Positions 30,101 through 35,063 of a stretch of 64,000 bases of DNA are shown piece after piece. Position 1 is the stretch's first letter. Each line of letters begins with the position of its first letter. The notes beneath the pieces are model-generated. The model did no database searches. It had not been told where the DNA came from and saw only the letters and a list, made by a program, of their open reading frames with translations. The stretch is from Chitinophaga oryzae (lineage in GTDB: Bacteria > Bacteroidota > Bacteroidia > Chitinophagales > Chitinophagaceae): positions 5,518,001 to 5,582,000 of the forward strand of contig NZ_CP051204.2 in NCBI RefSeq assembly GCF_012516375.2. The letters are read 5' to 3'. A program made the translations under genes and the position numbers.

Positions 30101-32244
30101 GATAGCGATGCGTTCTGCAACAGCCCCTCTTCGAGGAGAAACCGGTAGTAAGAAGGCACGCACAGCACCATATCCGTACGGGTGAGCAGTTTTTTGACGG
30201 TCTCCGCATCTTTCAGTGTTTCTTCACGGCATACGATCAGGCTGCCGCCGGAACAGAGCGTTCCGAATATCACCGCTACAGAGGAATCGAAGGAGAAAGA
30301 CGGTACCAGCAATGCCGTACCGGTATTGCCGTAACAAGCTATCCTCGCCTGTGTGGACGCTACCAAATTCTCATGAGTGATGCTGACGCCTTTCGGGTTG
30401 CCCGTAGAACCGGACGTATAGATCGCATAGGCAGGATGTTGCGGTTGTAAGGCTGTTTCCACCGGCGTTACAGGGTATTGCCCAATCACCTCCGCCAGCT
30501 GCCGGATATCAATAATTTCCGCGGTGGTGTATTGACCCGGCTGCAGTTTGTCAGCCACATTGCTGAGTACTACCGCCGCCCGTGTATCCTGCAACATGAA
30601 GGCGATACGGTGCTGCGGATAGGCAGGATCTACCGGGACATAGGCGCCGCCCGCTTTCAGCACGGCCAGTATGCCCAGGACCATTTCCGCGGAACGTTCC
30701 ATGCACACGGGGACGAACGTACCTTCCCGCACACCTTTGCTGCGCAGGTAATGCGCCAGCTGGTTGGCCTTCTCATCCAGCTGCCGGTAAGTGAGCATTT
30801 GATCCTCAAACAGCACCGCTTCCGCTGCCGGCTGCATCCGCACCTGCTCCTCTATGAGTGCGTGGATATACGGATAAGGCACAACGCTTATATTGTTATT
30901 ATTAAAGGAAGCCAGTAACGCCTGCTCCTCTTCCGGCAGGATGCTGATTTCCGCCAGTGTGCGTTGCAGTCCGGTTTTAAATTGCTGCATGATATGCAAC
31001 AAGCGCTGCACGAATAATCGTATGTCCGTTTCCGTAAAATACGACGGGTAGTAATCCGCTTTCAGTTGCAGCGGCTGCCCCTGCCCATAGTCGCGCCAGA
31101 GCAGTTCCAGCGGATACCGGGTGATCTCGCTGGTCAGTTCTGTGGTAACAGCCTGTATATTTTCTCCGAAATCGAGGTTTAAGTTGAGGTTGGCGTGGTT
31201 CACCAGTACATCCGTCAGCTGTTCCGTGGTACCGTTAAGTTTCAGGGAACGGCTCAGATCTGCTACCTGGTATTGCTGGTGCTGGTTGTCATTTTTCCTG
31301 GTGGCCGCAATATTTTCCAGCAGTGCAGCGATCGTATCGTTTTGCTGATATAGCGCCTGAAATGGCGTGATACCGGAAAACATACCGGCGATCTGCTGTA
31401 ATGACTTATCTCTTCTGCGATGTACCGGCGTACCGAATACAAAGGCAGGATGTTCGGTAGTACGGGCGAAGTAAATGGTGAGTGCCGCCAGCGTCAGGCG
31501 TAGCAGGTTTGCCTGGGTAGCTTGTTGCAGGTCTTCCAGCGCAGCTTTTTCCGCAGCCGTCAACTCCAGTACGAACGTCCGGCATTGCCGCGGATTCGCG
31601 TCTGTATGCTGGTATCTGCGTTCCAGTAACTGCGCGGGCTTTTTATCGATCATCTTCTTCCAGTAGGCCGCATCTTCTTCGTATGCCGGCGACTGCTGAT
31701 AAGCGAGCGCATCACCGGCAGCGGCCACATAGGAAACCGGCGACCACTCCAACGTTGTCCCCTGTAGTAACGACTGGTATTTACGGGCCACATACTGATA
31801 GGTAGCGGCCAGCCCGTATCCATCATTCACCAGGTGATGATATTTACAGAAATAATAGTGTTCCTCCGGCGATATGGATAGCAGGTATTGCTCGCAGAGC
31901 GCATTTTCCTTCTGCAGGAGAAAAGGTATTTCCAGGCGTTCACGTATCCATTTCTCTACGGCCGCCGGCTGCACACCGGCAAAATCCATACACATGACTT
32001 CCTGCCTGCAAAAGGTATCATCCAGCCAGGCCTGTGGCGCCTGTTCGCTAAGATCGAACCTCATCCGGAATACATCAAATACTGCGGGCAACGTTTCGGC
32101 AGCAGCAATGAATTTCTCTTTGTCAAGGGGCCCCGTGATCCGGGTAACGCCTCCGACATTATAGGTCGAGTTTTCTGCATTGATCAACAAGTCCATCAGG
32201 ATATCCCGCTGAGCAGGATGAAGCGGTGTTACATGGAGTGGCAT
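13795..32244 (-). CDS. Five-module NRPS with reductase release, predicted falcitidin-type peptide aldehyde synthetase
   Basis: A 6149-residue single-chain synthetase: C1 (1-430), A1 (450-940), T1 (950-1025), E1 (1045-1490), C2-A2-T2 (1509-2545), C3-A3-T3 (2550-3600), C4-A4-T4 (3605-4660), C5-A5-T5 (4665-5705) and a terminal thioester reductase (5765-6149). All five C domains keep HHxxxDG, and E1 keeps HHLAIDG and EGHGRE. The pre-epimerase carrier has GGDSI; the others have GGHSL, and the last has GGNSI. Starting with a C domain without an upstream partner suggests N-acylation of residue 1. Pocket reading gives D-His, Ile, Val, Pro, aromatic. The reductase has GATGYLG and YAKSK, so release as an aldehyde (or alcohol) is expected instead of hydrolysis. 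It forms its own transcription unit, with a 744-base gap upstream and a terminator downstream. The product assignment is inference; the gene call is certain. Confidence 0.95.
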   Translation of the reverse strand: MPLHVTPLHPAQRDILMDLLINAENSTYNVGGVTRITGPLDKEKFIAAAETLPAVFDVFRMRFDLSEQAPQAWLDDTFCRQEVMCMDFAGVQPAAVEKWIRERLEIPFLLQKENALCEQYLLSISPEEHYYFCKYHHLVNDGYGLAATYQYVARKYQSLLQGTTLEWSPVSYVAAAGDALAYQQSPAYEEDAAYWKKMIDKKPAQLLERRYQHTDANPRQCRTFVLELTAAEKAALEDLQQATQANLLRLTLAALTIYFARTTEHPAFVFGTPVHRRRDKSLQQIAGMFSGITPFQALYQQNDTIAALLENIAATRKNDNQHQQYQVADLSRSLKLNGTTEQLTDVLVNHANLNLNLDFGENIQAVTTELTSEITRYPLELLWRDYGQGQPLQLKADYYPSYFTETDIRLFVQRLLHIMQQFKTGLQRTLAEISILPEEEQALLASFNNNNISVVPYPYIHALIEEQVRMQPAAEAVLFEDQMLTYRQLDEKANQLAHYLRSKGVREGTFVPVCMERSAEMVLGILAVLKAGGAYVPVDPAYPQHRIAFMLQDTRAAVVLSNVADKLQPGQYTTAEIIDIRQLAEVIGQYPVTPVETALQPQHPAYAIYTSGSTGNPKGVSITHENLVASTQARIACYGNTGTALLVPSFSFDSSVAVIFGTLCSGGSLIVCREETLKDAETVKKLLTRTDMVLCVPSYYRFLLEEGLLQNASLSTVILAGEALEVTLARRHFREVKKAALYNEYGPTECTVWSSVAQIQPGDTQITIGKPVANMQIHIMDAEQRVLPVGATGELYVSGPQLANGYLHLPAMTAEKFITDAAGNRLYKTGDTGRWLPDGNIEYLGRIDDQVKIRGYRIELGEIGHALQECEGVKHAVVTAWADERNNKRLVGYVTTGAGYNKTAVLQRLKETLPEYMVPSILVELAQLPLSVNGKVDKKALPAPETADLQLQEYVAPRNETERQLAAIWQELLGLQQVGIYDNFIELGGDSIVSMQVVSRARRLGYELKAKDLFRHQTVAALAQLLSAVKVVSAAGEQGLLTGESGLLPIQHWYFEEEGIDGPALFTQQLLLETDKKLLPATLETALRQLVQYHDALRFVYQQDANGWQQSYGTAVPVLHISDMRRKQKTWQQHISACITESQARLDIRQGVLLQATLIQTPAAEAHNRLLLVVHHLAIDGVSWRILLEDLNRLLAQPAATADAVLGAKGSSCRQWHGALAAYAQKNQRQQRYWETVVAKRTPLYTDLLYTGKITVSDICKETVRLDATATRRLLQEVPAAYRTEVNDMLLTALAMTLTAWNKGAGVLVGLEGHGREEIAPGITVNRTIGWFTSQYPVWLEATEGLSAGRLVRDIKEQLRQVPDKGIGYGVSKYIGRQAALQGAVPWEVSFNYLGQGDNLSAAQGAVTTSLSSLEAGGSPQRTVPEKLAVNSMVRDGELVIEWSYSRLHFHAASIAGIAEAYRHHLETLIAHCADRSRQAPVPSPSDYGLGGVMTNDELDLFLGAAGGRVAGMYRLTGLQEGMLFHGLYEEKGGSYVEQFGCELPQLQVDAFQKSWEYLVQHHTIFRSAFYAKICSVPVQCVYHHVELPFTVLDYRHMTATAQQEALDAWMIADRAQGLDFEKAPLMRITLFRLQDDTYRMQWTYHHLLMDGWSLPVLLGELVETYQAIVTQHALPSLKMDDFGAYVRFLADRDLPAEENYWRGYLKDVTEGCLLPFVTTTASRTKGEGRFKETALRLDAAVRQQLERFTQQQRITLNTLVQGVWAYLLSRYTAKASAMFGVTVAGRPDELPGADKKVGLYINTLPLYTMLANEQTIAGWLQDLQAAQLQSREHQYAALNDIQQWTGIREELFDSLLVFENYPVNPALQSPDWKLQLQHVQVQEQANYPLTIRVMMADGLEIGLVYNETLLDAAYVRMIAAHFEQVLLQMAAPSVNTIADITLLTAAERTQLLYDFNQTAAPYPADKSITALFEEQAAQTPDAVAVVYDNTSFTYQALDAAANRLAHQLRSKGLKAGAYVPLCMKRSAGLMVAVLGILKAGGAYVPVNPEYPAERILQLLNDCDSPLVITDTEWKDTLKIVADKEILYIDNNPDLPDYPADKPEEQPAPAAVAYVMYTSGSTGKPKGVAVTHKNVVSLVKSQEYMTLTNEDVILSAGSLSFDATTFEYWGALLNGGCVVLSTERSLLDIEWLKQELEQRRVTKMFFTTSWFNQLVDMDITVFAGLQEVLTGGEKISEKHADKFRCAYPHMALTNIYGPTENTTFSLYYRIHEATVSGNVPIGRPLKNRTAYILDNAGQPVPVGVTGELYVGGDGVAKGYLDAEMTAARFIPDPFTDDPEARIYRTGDLARWMPDGNIVYMGRVDEQVKIRGFRIEPGETERVLEGCPVVKQAVVTVWTDKLNNRYLTGYVVPENNFDREAVMAYLKERLPDYMTPSFLVALEALPLTANGKVDKKALPAPDAATLSDAAYMAPRNEQERLLADIWQQLLGRDHIGIHDHFFETGGHSLLAMRLQSAIRKQLRAEVPVKAIFHHPTIAGQAAYILQLVGPVQQEITAETYTGPQPLSFAQERLWFIDRLTGSIQYHIPVVYRLTGTVNKQALEAAVRGMVNRHAILRTIIAVIDEVPHQQVMDKDGWQLETVSRHDLRGNVTALHAYVKDLVDAPFNLSADHVLRGQLIELAEQEHILALTLHHIAGDGWSVSIFMKELMEMYAAFERLQLPVLPSLDIQYADYARWQRRYMSAAVLEQQQAYWERQLADVTTLQLPLDYTRPAVFSNRGAIMPFHIDGTLQQQLQALSQQEGATLFMTLLAAFKVLLYRYSGQEDITVGSPVSGRTRQETESLIGCFVNTLALRTQLHDNPTFAALLQQVKNTTLDAYEHQDVPFEKVVEAVVKERDLSYSPLFQVIFTLQNLPKTEDLTLGAASLQPEKIAYTTAQVDLNFTVEETATGLSGSVEYCTDLFKEDTILRMITHFKQLLAAIVANPAMEAGFLPMLMPEEEALLLDGFNQTEASYPADKSITDLFAAQASLTPDATALVFDGKEMSYRALDTTSTQLAQHLVGAGATPGMRIPVCMERSDMLIVAILAVLKAGGAYVPVDPNYPAERISYMLAESNSTLLLTTTMQQASLERIGTAMEFICLDEVAETLQTATMAIPLPVPCPQDLAYVIYTSGSTGRPKGVMVSHRNVVSLVKGVDYVSFSASDRLLSTGAPSFDAATFEYWGMLLNGGRLVLCPEQQLLDNEILKREIRAHRVNMMWFTASWFNQLIDNDISIFETLSVVLSGGEKLSEEHISKLKQHYPALTVINGYGPTENTTFSLTYTVEAGAVKIPVPVGRPLGNRKVYILDSRRQLVPVGVTGEIYVGGDGLAAGYLNLPELTAERFISHQFSKNRIEKLYKTGDLGCWQADGNVLCLGRTDDQVKIRGYRIEPGETERVLQQCEWVEQAVVIARTNEQGTKYLAGYIVPAGAFEKEKIQSWLRQLLPDYMVPAVLMPLDKLPLTGNGKVNKRALPEPDPAMMPAAAYMPPRNATELALTGIWQQLLKVPRVGIYDNFFELGGHSLLVTRVVSAIRRELEVEIPIRDLFTYPVVAALADHIRRQQPGTVLPAVTASPREGKLPLSSAQERLWFIDWMEGSVAYHMPMVMKLDGELDVPALENALATIVDRHEALRTVFREEDGAVSQYILPAGGWQLQVVDRTTEADREKILEEMTHWCNRSFNLAADYMLRVCLVQLAPREHFLVILQHHIASDGWSVSILLKELIWLYEAAHRHQAHRLEPLPVQYADYALWHRQHLQGDVLDQQLAYWKEKLDDTATLQLPTDFPRPATQSTRGNTLYYEVDSTLTAAIHQLCRQQGTTLFMTMLAAFKVLLYRYSGQEDICVGSPIANRTQQTIEPLIGFFVNTIALRSNLAGNPDFLSLLQQVKATLLEAYQYQDAPFEKIVEAVVSDRDMSRTPLFQVMFILQNLPEVPDLQLDDVQVTMQPVANSTSKFDLTVDVTTTGSGLRFRVEYCSDLYEEATIARMMEHYLVLLQGIVEAPSRRIGALPMLTAAEEQQLLHTFNNTASMYPAGRAVIDLFEAQVQQTPDAVAVVFGTAHYTYRQLNERANRLAHYLREKGVVENTLIPVCMARSLGMITAIVGILKAGATYVPVDPAYPEVRIRYILTDTHFSLMITDAHSQKLLPADIAAERILVLPADGGEDVLSVHPATNPARYTSPEKLTYLIYTSGSTGQPKGVEMPDRALFNLLCWQQQQIDTRTPKRILQFASINFDVSFQEIFFTLSFGGSLHLVDEQRRKDMAVLMEQINTEKINCLFLPYVVLKNLVEYAQESGIYPQCLQEVITAGEQLKLSDDLRLFLEKGNTRLHNQYGPTEAHVVSAYTVQPEDYIQRVLPPIGKPIANTRLYILDANGHPCPVGVPGELFIGGVQVAKGYLHLPELTAERFMADPFDMTGKGRLYKTGDICCWLPDGNINYLGRKDDQVKIRGNRVEIGEVESVLGQCELVAQCVVLVKEDQYGNKRLVAYVVPQRRFGKDELRTWMQSRLPDYMVPSLFITLPELPLTNNGKINKRALPEADLSALGGATYVAARNLTEQQLTDIWRGLLQVEKIGIHDNFFELGGHSLLAMRLQSALRKQMEAEVAVKSIFAHPTIARLAAFIRQNGEGWLLPAVTPQQRPELIPLSYSQERLWFIDQMEGSVQYHMPVVLRMEGAPDKDALAQAFGDLVARHEVLRSVIVQIDGHSGQQVLPAGKWQLQYIDLGDRPQAAADYRTLVHTLIRKPFDLTKDHMLRVHLIALDPATHILVMNMHHIASDGWSVSVLFRELITLYNGYTAGEKVKLPALEIQYADYAIWQRRFMSDEVLAQQLLYWKENLKDVQTLQLPTDKSRPAVKGKNGAVEYLHLDKELTDQLLALSQQEGVTLFMTLLAALKVLLYRYSGQDDICVGSPISGRTRQEVEGLAGFFINTLALRSNLAGNPAFLSLLQQVKQTTLSAYEYQEVPFEKIVDAVVTERDMSRSPLFQVMLVLQNTPDIPELTLGTVQLSEEPLDHISAVFDLNFCLKETEEGLSLIIQYSTDLFYRDTVERMGKHFEQLLRSITRQPATHICALSLLDEAEELQLLEGFNGKALAVPQDMSLPGLFSAKAAAIPDAVALMFKDITLTYKELDERSNQFAHYLRDRGVGRATLVPLCMERSPEMIISIYGIMKAGGAYVPIDPEYPADRIQYILTDIAAGIIVSSPGICDRLAFAIGGIERVMATDSDLFAGYPVTPLPDSPAPNDLAYVIFTSGSTGKPKGVLIEHGGVVNLVHDQQEALQITTGSRLLQFASIGFDASCMEIFIALSHGALLVLPLKEDLMSSAGFATLINKRKVEILFLPPSYLHSMREMLTRVKTVVSCGEPLNREDGRFLQARGVRFINAYGPTENSICTTVSLEPIREDGVVVIGKPVANMQVYILDAHGGLCPVGVAGEICVSGAGLARGYLNRPELTREKFVMNSFTGDGETRMYRTGDLGRWLADGNIEYLGRIDDQVKVRGYRIELGEIENVAAECEHVKQAVVVVKGGEHDNKLLVAYIVPRQEFDKEAIVAYLKSKLPEFMVPPVIVPMESFPLTPNGKIDRKGLPSPASLMAHEQQQDAGPANEIEERLLEIWKEVLNLPQLGIHDNFFAAGGNSITAIRLIAKMKVDFQVSINNLFQHPTIAGISKYVIYEKNHFKNKLEALMSRFDPAQADQEAMQAQAAHMQQLLEEQRQPYLEEVKAWQQLDVSRTTTYQQILLLGATGYLGIHLLHDLLQRNDTPVCVLVRAESDEAAFSRLSEKYAFYFDQPLPEDQAKLRVYKGDIALPQLGMDAAAFETLMYETDCILNTAANVKHYGSYSEFEAVNTRPVQTLLDYCKTGRTKVIHHISTTSVAGMAQKGSTGYLYTEADLFKGQEVPNFYAKSKLEAERLLDEARREGVMVNIYRVGHLSFHSATGKFQENIDNNAFYNQIKGFIAFRTMPEEFSELELSNIDQVSAAILQLFDKPALLNRNYHVRSPHLLPAADFVAYLNSYGYDMELTSMYTYLERMLQSYDTKKDLIDRLFLQADLFGDDRQDIGHPYQVCYEATNAVLRKMKFRWAHPDEEKIHLMMKYAVEVGFFEPVRKRTVSLERD
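15116..18260 (-). other. Reductase NRPS module 5: LCL C, A (aromatic?), T
   Basis: The C domain has HHIASDGWS. The A5 pocket reads D-A-M-F-V-C-A-I-C-K (FDASCME near 16245, ILFLPPSY, VVSCGEPL, NAYGPTENSIC). The A-I-C-K end matches Phe-type pockets such as DAWTIAAICK, so Phe or another large hydrophobic residue is likely; Leu is possible. The carrier motif is GGNSI. Confidence 0.55.
18261..21435 (-). other. Reductase NRPS module 4: LCL C, A (Pro), T
   Basis: The C domain has HHIASDGWS. The A4 pocket reads D-V-Q-F-I-A-Q-V-V-K (FDVSFQE near 19425, CLFLP, VITAGEQL, NQYGPTEAHVV). This fits the Pro group (DVQ.IAHVVK), with Gln in place of His at the seventh position. Confidence 0.75.
21436..24600 (-). 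other. Reductase NRPS module 3: LCL C, A (Val), T
   Basis: The C domain has PLSFAQERLWFID and HHIAGDGWS (L-donor type). The A3 pocket reads D-A-F-W-L-G-G-T-F-K, one residue off the textbook Val code DAFWIGGTFK. Confidence 0.75.
24601..27720 (-). other. Reductase NRPS module 2: DCL C, A (Ile), T
   Basis: The C domain opens with MYRLTGLQEGMLFHGLY and has HHLLMDGWS, the type that takes a D-residue donor, in agreement with the epimerase before it. The A2 pocket reads D-A-F-F-L-G-I-T-F-K, one residue off the textbook Ile code DAFFYGITFK. Val cannot be excluded. Confidence 0.7.
27721..32244 (-). other. Reductase NRPS module 1: starter C, A (His-like), T, E
   Basis: The first C domain has HHLVNDGYG at about residue 136 and differs in wording from the internal C domains, as expected for an acyl-accepting starter domain. 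The A1 pocket reads D-S-A-C-I-A-E-V-W-K (FDSSVAV near 30290, VLCVP, VILAGEAL, NEYGPTECTVW), closest in my memory to histidine signatures. The carrier GGDSIVSMQV and an intact epimerase (HHLAIDGVSW near 28710) make the residue D. Confidence 0.7.
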
Positions 32245-32868
32245 GGTCTAACGGTCATTATTTAATGAGGAAATAAATCAGCATGGTATTACCTGTTACA
32301 ACAGGCAATAGAAATTCCTGCCCGGCAGGCTATAGCCGCTGGCAACAGGTTAAAGGCAATAAAATGTCTGCGCGGATAACCGTATTACATTGTCAATGAA
32401 TATTGTTATTGAGATAGTAATCGTTGTGCCGCTGGTAAGTCAGACGAACGGGCAGGATAAACAGGTCCCGGATCGCAATTTTGAGTTCATGTCTTTAGGG
32501 TATTTTATAATAGGAAAAATTTTCACTGTTAGCTATTGATAAGCATGGAAAAGTATGCCATCACACGTGGTGTCTGGTATCAGGTGTATGATATCATAAA
32601 ATCACTGCATAACGATCTTACAATTGCATTTGCAATATAAAATCACGACTAGCCTGCTGTTCTTTCACTAACGCACATGACTTTTTAATCCAACTAAAAG
32701 GTCATCGTTAAAAAATCAAGTTAAAATGATAGCGTTTCTCATAAGCCAAAGGCTTTTAAAAAAACAAGGTTCCGTAGTTTTTTAATACTAATTTAATCGG
32801 GTTTCGGAATTGGCATAACAAGCATTTAGCCTAAGACTAAAATTGCGGCATGAAGGTAAATAAAATTC
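32245..32868. promoter_or_regulatory. AT-rich leader region upstream of the reductase NRPS
   Basis: About 620 non-coding bases lie before the NRPS start at 32244. Near the gene are two small inverted repeats, CCTGTT/AACAGG (32292-32305) and CCTGC/GCAGG (32317-32329), which would lie in the 5' leader. No Shine-Dalgarno sequence precedes the ATG. A 47-codon plus-strand frame around 32396-32539 shows no family resemblance. The promoter must lie here, but no clear -33/-7 boxes were found. Confidence 0.4.
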
Positions 32869-32896
32869 ATATCCGAACAAAAAAATTCGGATATGC
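32869..32896 (-). terminator. Terminator of the NRPS-acylase operon
   Basis: A perfect 10-base inverted repeat, CATATCCGAA (32869-32878) and TTCGGATATG (32887-32896), has an 8-base A/T loop. On the minus strand it runs into AATTTTATTT. It lies 92 bases past the acylase stop codon. Confidence 0.6.
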
Positions 32897-32907
32897 GGAA
32901 AGAGATA

Positions 32908-32966
32908 CAGGGTTGAAGCGGCGGAATCAAAAGTCCACCGCGTAGTTTTATATCCACGGCCCTGTT
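32908..32966 (-). other. Compound hairpin at the acylase 3' end
   Basis: ACAGGG (32908-32913) pairs with CCCTGT (32961-32966). Inside it, GCGGCGGA (32919-32926) pairs with TCCACCGC (32935-32942) with one mismatch. The structure would form in the 3' untranslated part of the acylase mRNA, just before the terminator at 32869-32896. Confidence 0.45.
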
Positions 32967-32988
32967 ATAATACTAATCCAGGCTTTGA

Positions 32989-35058
32989 TCAGTGCCCGAG
33001 ACGTTCTGTTTTTTCCAGGTGTTTCAAAATATCGCGGCGTTCTATCCAGGGCGTACGCAGTTGCTTTTTCGACAACAACTGTAACTGGTCCCCGATATGC
33101 CGGCTACCAGGCTGAGAAGCGTTGCCGTAGCTGAGCAATACGCGGGCTTTTATTTTCCTGCCGAATTCCACCGCCGCCACATAAGTGTCTCCTGCCAGCG
33201 CACGCATTCTTCCGTCAGCATCCTGCATGAATTCGATCGTACGGTAGATACCGTAATTACCGGGGCCTCCGTTTGCGGGAAAATCGTATGCTCCTCCGCG
33301 AAAGCGGAATATTTCTCCCCAGGGCACCTGCAACGACCCAAACATTTGATGTATCTCCATGGCCGCAATGGATAACAGCTTTACCGCGGTTACGGAGTCT
33401 TTCAGGCCTGCAGGTGTTTCTGTAGGATGTGCAGGATCCCAGGACAACTTAAACATGGTATCATCAAGCTTGGAATACCAGTTAATAAAAAGCATCCCGC
33501 CGATGCTTGCTCCGTCTGTGGTGCGGTCCCAGTTGCGCAATACACCGGCTGCCGCCTGCGCGATAGGATCAGGATATTTTTCTGCCGCCGCAAGCAGCTC
33601 ATCAAGGAACCGGTCTGCCACTTCCACACCGGTATTAAGTTTGTACTTCACAAGGTCGTCAAAAGTAACGGAGAAGTTATTCCTGATCATATTCACCGCG
33701 CGCTGCGGGCGGAATCCCATGCCAACGGGCGACATGTACGACGGATAAGCTGAAGGGGACAATACCGACGGATAGGTACAGTACCACGGAGGATCATTGG
33801 CATTTTGTATAAAGCCGGTACGGGGATTGAATAACTTCGGCATATCGTTATAACGATGCGTCTGGCTCCAGGAATTCTTCGACTGGCTGCCATCAATGGT
33901 GCCGTGCCAGAAGTTCCAGTCACCGGAAGTACGCACCGGAACGTTACCGCCGAAAAAATACCCGATATTGCCGGCCTTATCTGCATAGATGACATTGAAC
34001 AAAGGCAACTGCATACGTTGCAACGCTGCTTCAAACTCCCGGCGGTCAACAGCTTTGGCCATCAGGTGCCATTCATAAAAAAATCCTGCACTGTCAAGCC
34101 CGGCTATTTTGATCGTATACGCTTTGTTGTCTTTTACGCCCAGTACCGGTTCATCACCCGCATACTGCAGGATGGTGGTATCATTTTTCACCGTACAATC
34201 AGGCTGTCTTATCTGAACAACGGTAGTATCGTACTTAAAAGGCACAATGGTACTGTCTACCAGGAAACCGTTGTCTTTAAGCGTATAGGCGTACCGGTCT
34301 GCCGCATCAATAGTGTTTACGGTATGTGTCCAGCCAAGATGCTCATTAAAGGCGATTGTCAGTACAGGCATACCTACCAGCGAAGCGCCGTAGGCCTGGA
34401 ACCCCGGCGCCTGCAGATGCGCTTCAAAAAAAGTATAGAAATCAAACCAGGGCAGATGCGGGTTAGCCAGCAACATGGCGTTGCCGGAGGCGGACCTGGA
34501 CCGGCCAACAGCATACGCATTGGAACCGGGGTTTAAGATCGGATTGAGGGCTGCATTGTCTTCTGCCGCCAGGAACTCCAGGAAAAAAACGCGGACGGCA
34601 TGTGCCATGACATCCTCACCGGTGACAGGTAATATCTCTTTAAACGGAGCTTTAATCGTTTCAGGATGGGCAGCCACATAATCGTTAATACCAGCTGCGA
34701 ATGCATCAATGTATTTTTTCATCTCATGCCCCTGCCTGGCATAAGCCTCCCTGCCAAGCTCCGGCACTTTAAAGAGCCTTATCTTTTTATCAGCGGCCGC
34801 AAATTCAGCTCCCCAATATTCTGCCGAACGGCCACGGGCAATACCGTATAAACGAAGCAGCAGGTTACCATGGTTATGCATCTGCGCCCATCCGAACGCA
34901 TAATACATTGCACTGGTATTCTTCGCATAGATGTGCGGCACCCCATAGGTATCCCATAAGATATCCGCTTTTTTTGAGTGATGCGCCGGCACTCCCGCTC
35001 CGGCAATATTAACGTAGAAACACAGGGACAGCCAAAGGGATAATCGGACAAACTTCAT
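32989..35058 (-). CDS. Penicillin-acylase-type Ntn hydrolase (secreted)
   Basis: The 689-residue precursor has a Sec signal peptide (RLSLWLSLCFYVNIAGAG, residues 5-22), so it acts in the periplasm. The alpha-subunit motifs WDTYGVPHIYA and GWAQMHNHGNLLLRL are followed by the self-cleavage site NPGSNAYAVG, in which Ser179 becomes the N-terminal nucleophile of the beta subunit (S45 family: penicillin, AHL and PvdQ-type acylases). It starts 5 bases after the stop of the thioesterase NRPS, so it is almost certainly in that operon. In NRPS loci such enzymes can remove or trim an N-acyl group after export (established for PvdQ in pyoverdine maturation). That is the likely role here; resistance by inactivation or AHL degradation are alternatives. 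The segment after residue 110 is shorter than in PvdQ, so I do not call an orthologue. Confidence 0.9.
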   Translation of the reverse strand: MKFVRLSLWLSLCFYVNIAGAGVPAHHSKKADILWDTYGVPHIYAKNTSAMYYAFGWAQMHNHGNLLLRLYGIARGRSAEYWGAEFAAADKKIRLFKVPELGREAYARQGHEMKKYIDAFAAGINDYVAAHPETIKAPFKEILPVTGEDVMAHAVRVFFLEFLAAEDNAALNPILNPGSNAYAVGRSRSASGNAMLLANPHLPWFDFYTFFEAHLQAPGFQAYGASLVGMPVLTIAFNEHLGWTHTVNTIDAADRYAYTLKDNGFLVDSTIVPFKYDTTVVQIRQPDCTVKNDTTILQYAGDEPVLGVKDNKAYTIKIAGLDSAGFFYEWHLMAKAVDRREFEAALQRMQLPLFNVIYADKAGNIGYFFGGNVPVRTSGDWNFWHGTIDGSQSKNSWSQTHRYNDMPKLFNPRTGFIQNANDPPWYCTYPSVLSPSAYPSYMSPVGMGFRPQRAVNMIRNNFSVTFDDLVKYKLNTGVEVADRFLDELLAAAEKYPDPIAQAAAGVLRNWDRTTDGASIGGMLFINWYSKLDDTMFKLSWDPAHPTETPAGLKDSVTAVKLLSIAAMEIHQMFGSLQVPWGEIFRFRGGAYDFPANGGPGNYGIYRTIEFMQDADGRMRALAGDTYVAAVEFGRKIKARVLLSYGNASQPGSRHIGDQLQLLSKKQLRTPWIERRDILKHLEKTERLGH

Positions 35059-35063
35059 ACAGG

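Noticed and set aside
32396..32539. 47-codon plus-strand frame in the NRPS gap (starts MNIVIEIVIVV), considered as a precursor peptide or small regulator
   Set aside because: No ribosome site, no modification enzymes nearby, no recognisable family; probably chance.
32989..35058. Acylase as a quorum-quenching AHL acylase unrelated to the NRPS
   Set aside because: Not excluded, but the 5-base spacing to the NRPS stop makes a pathway role more likely, so it was kept only as an alternative.
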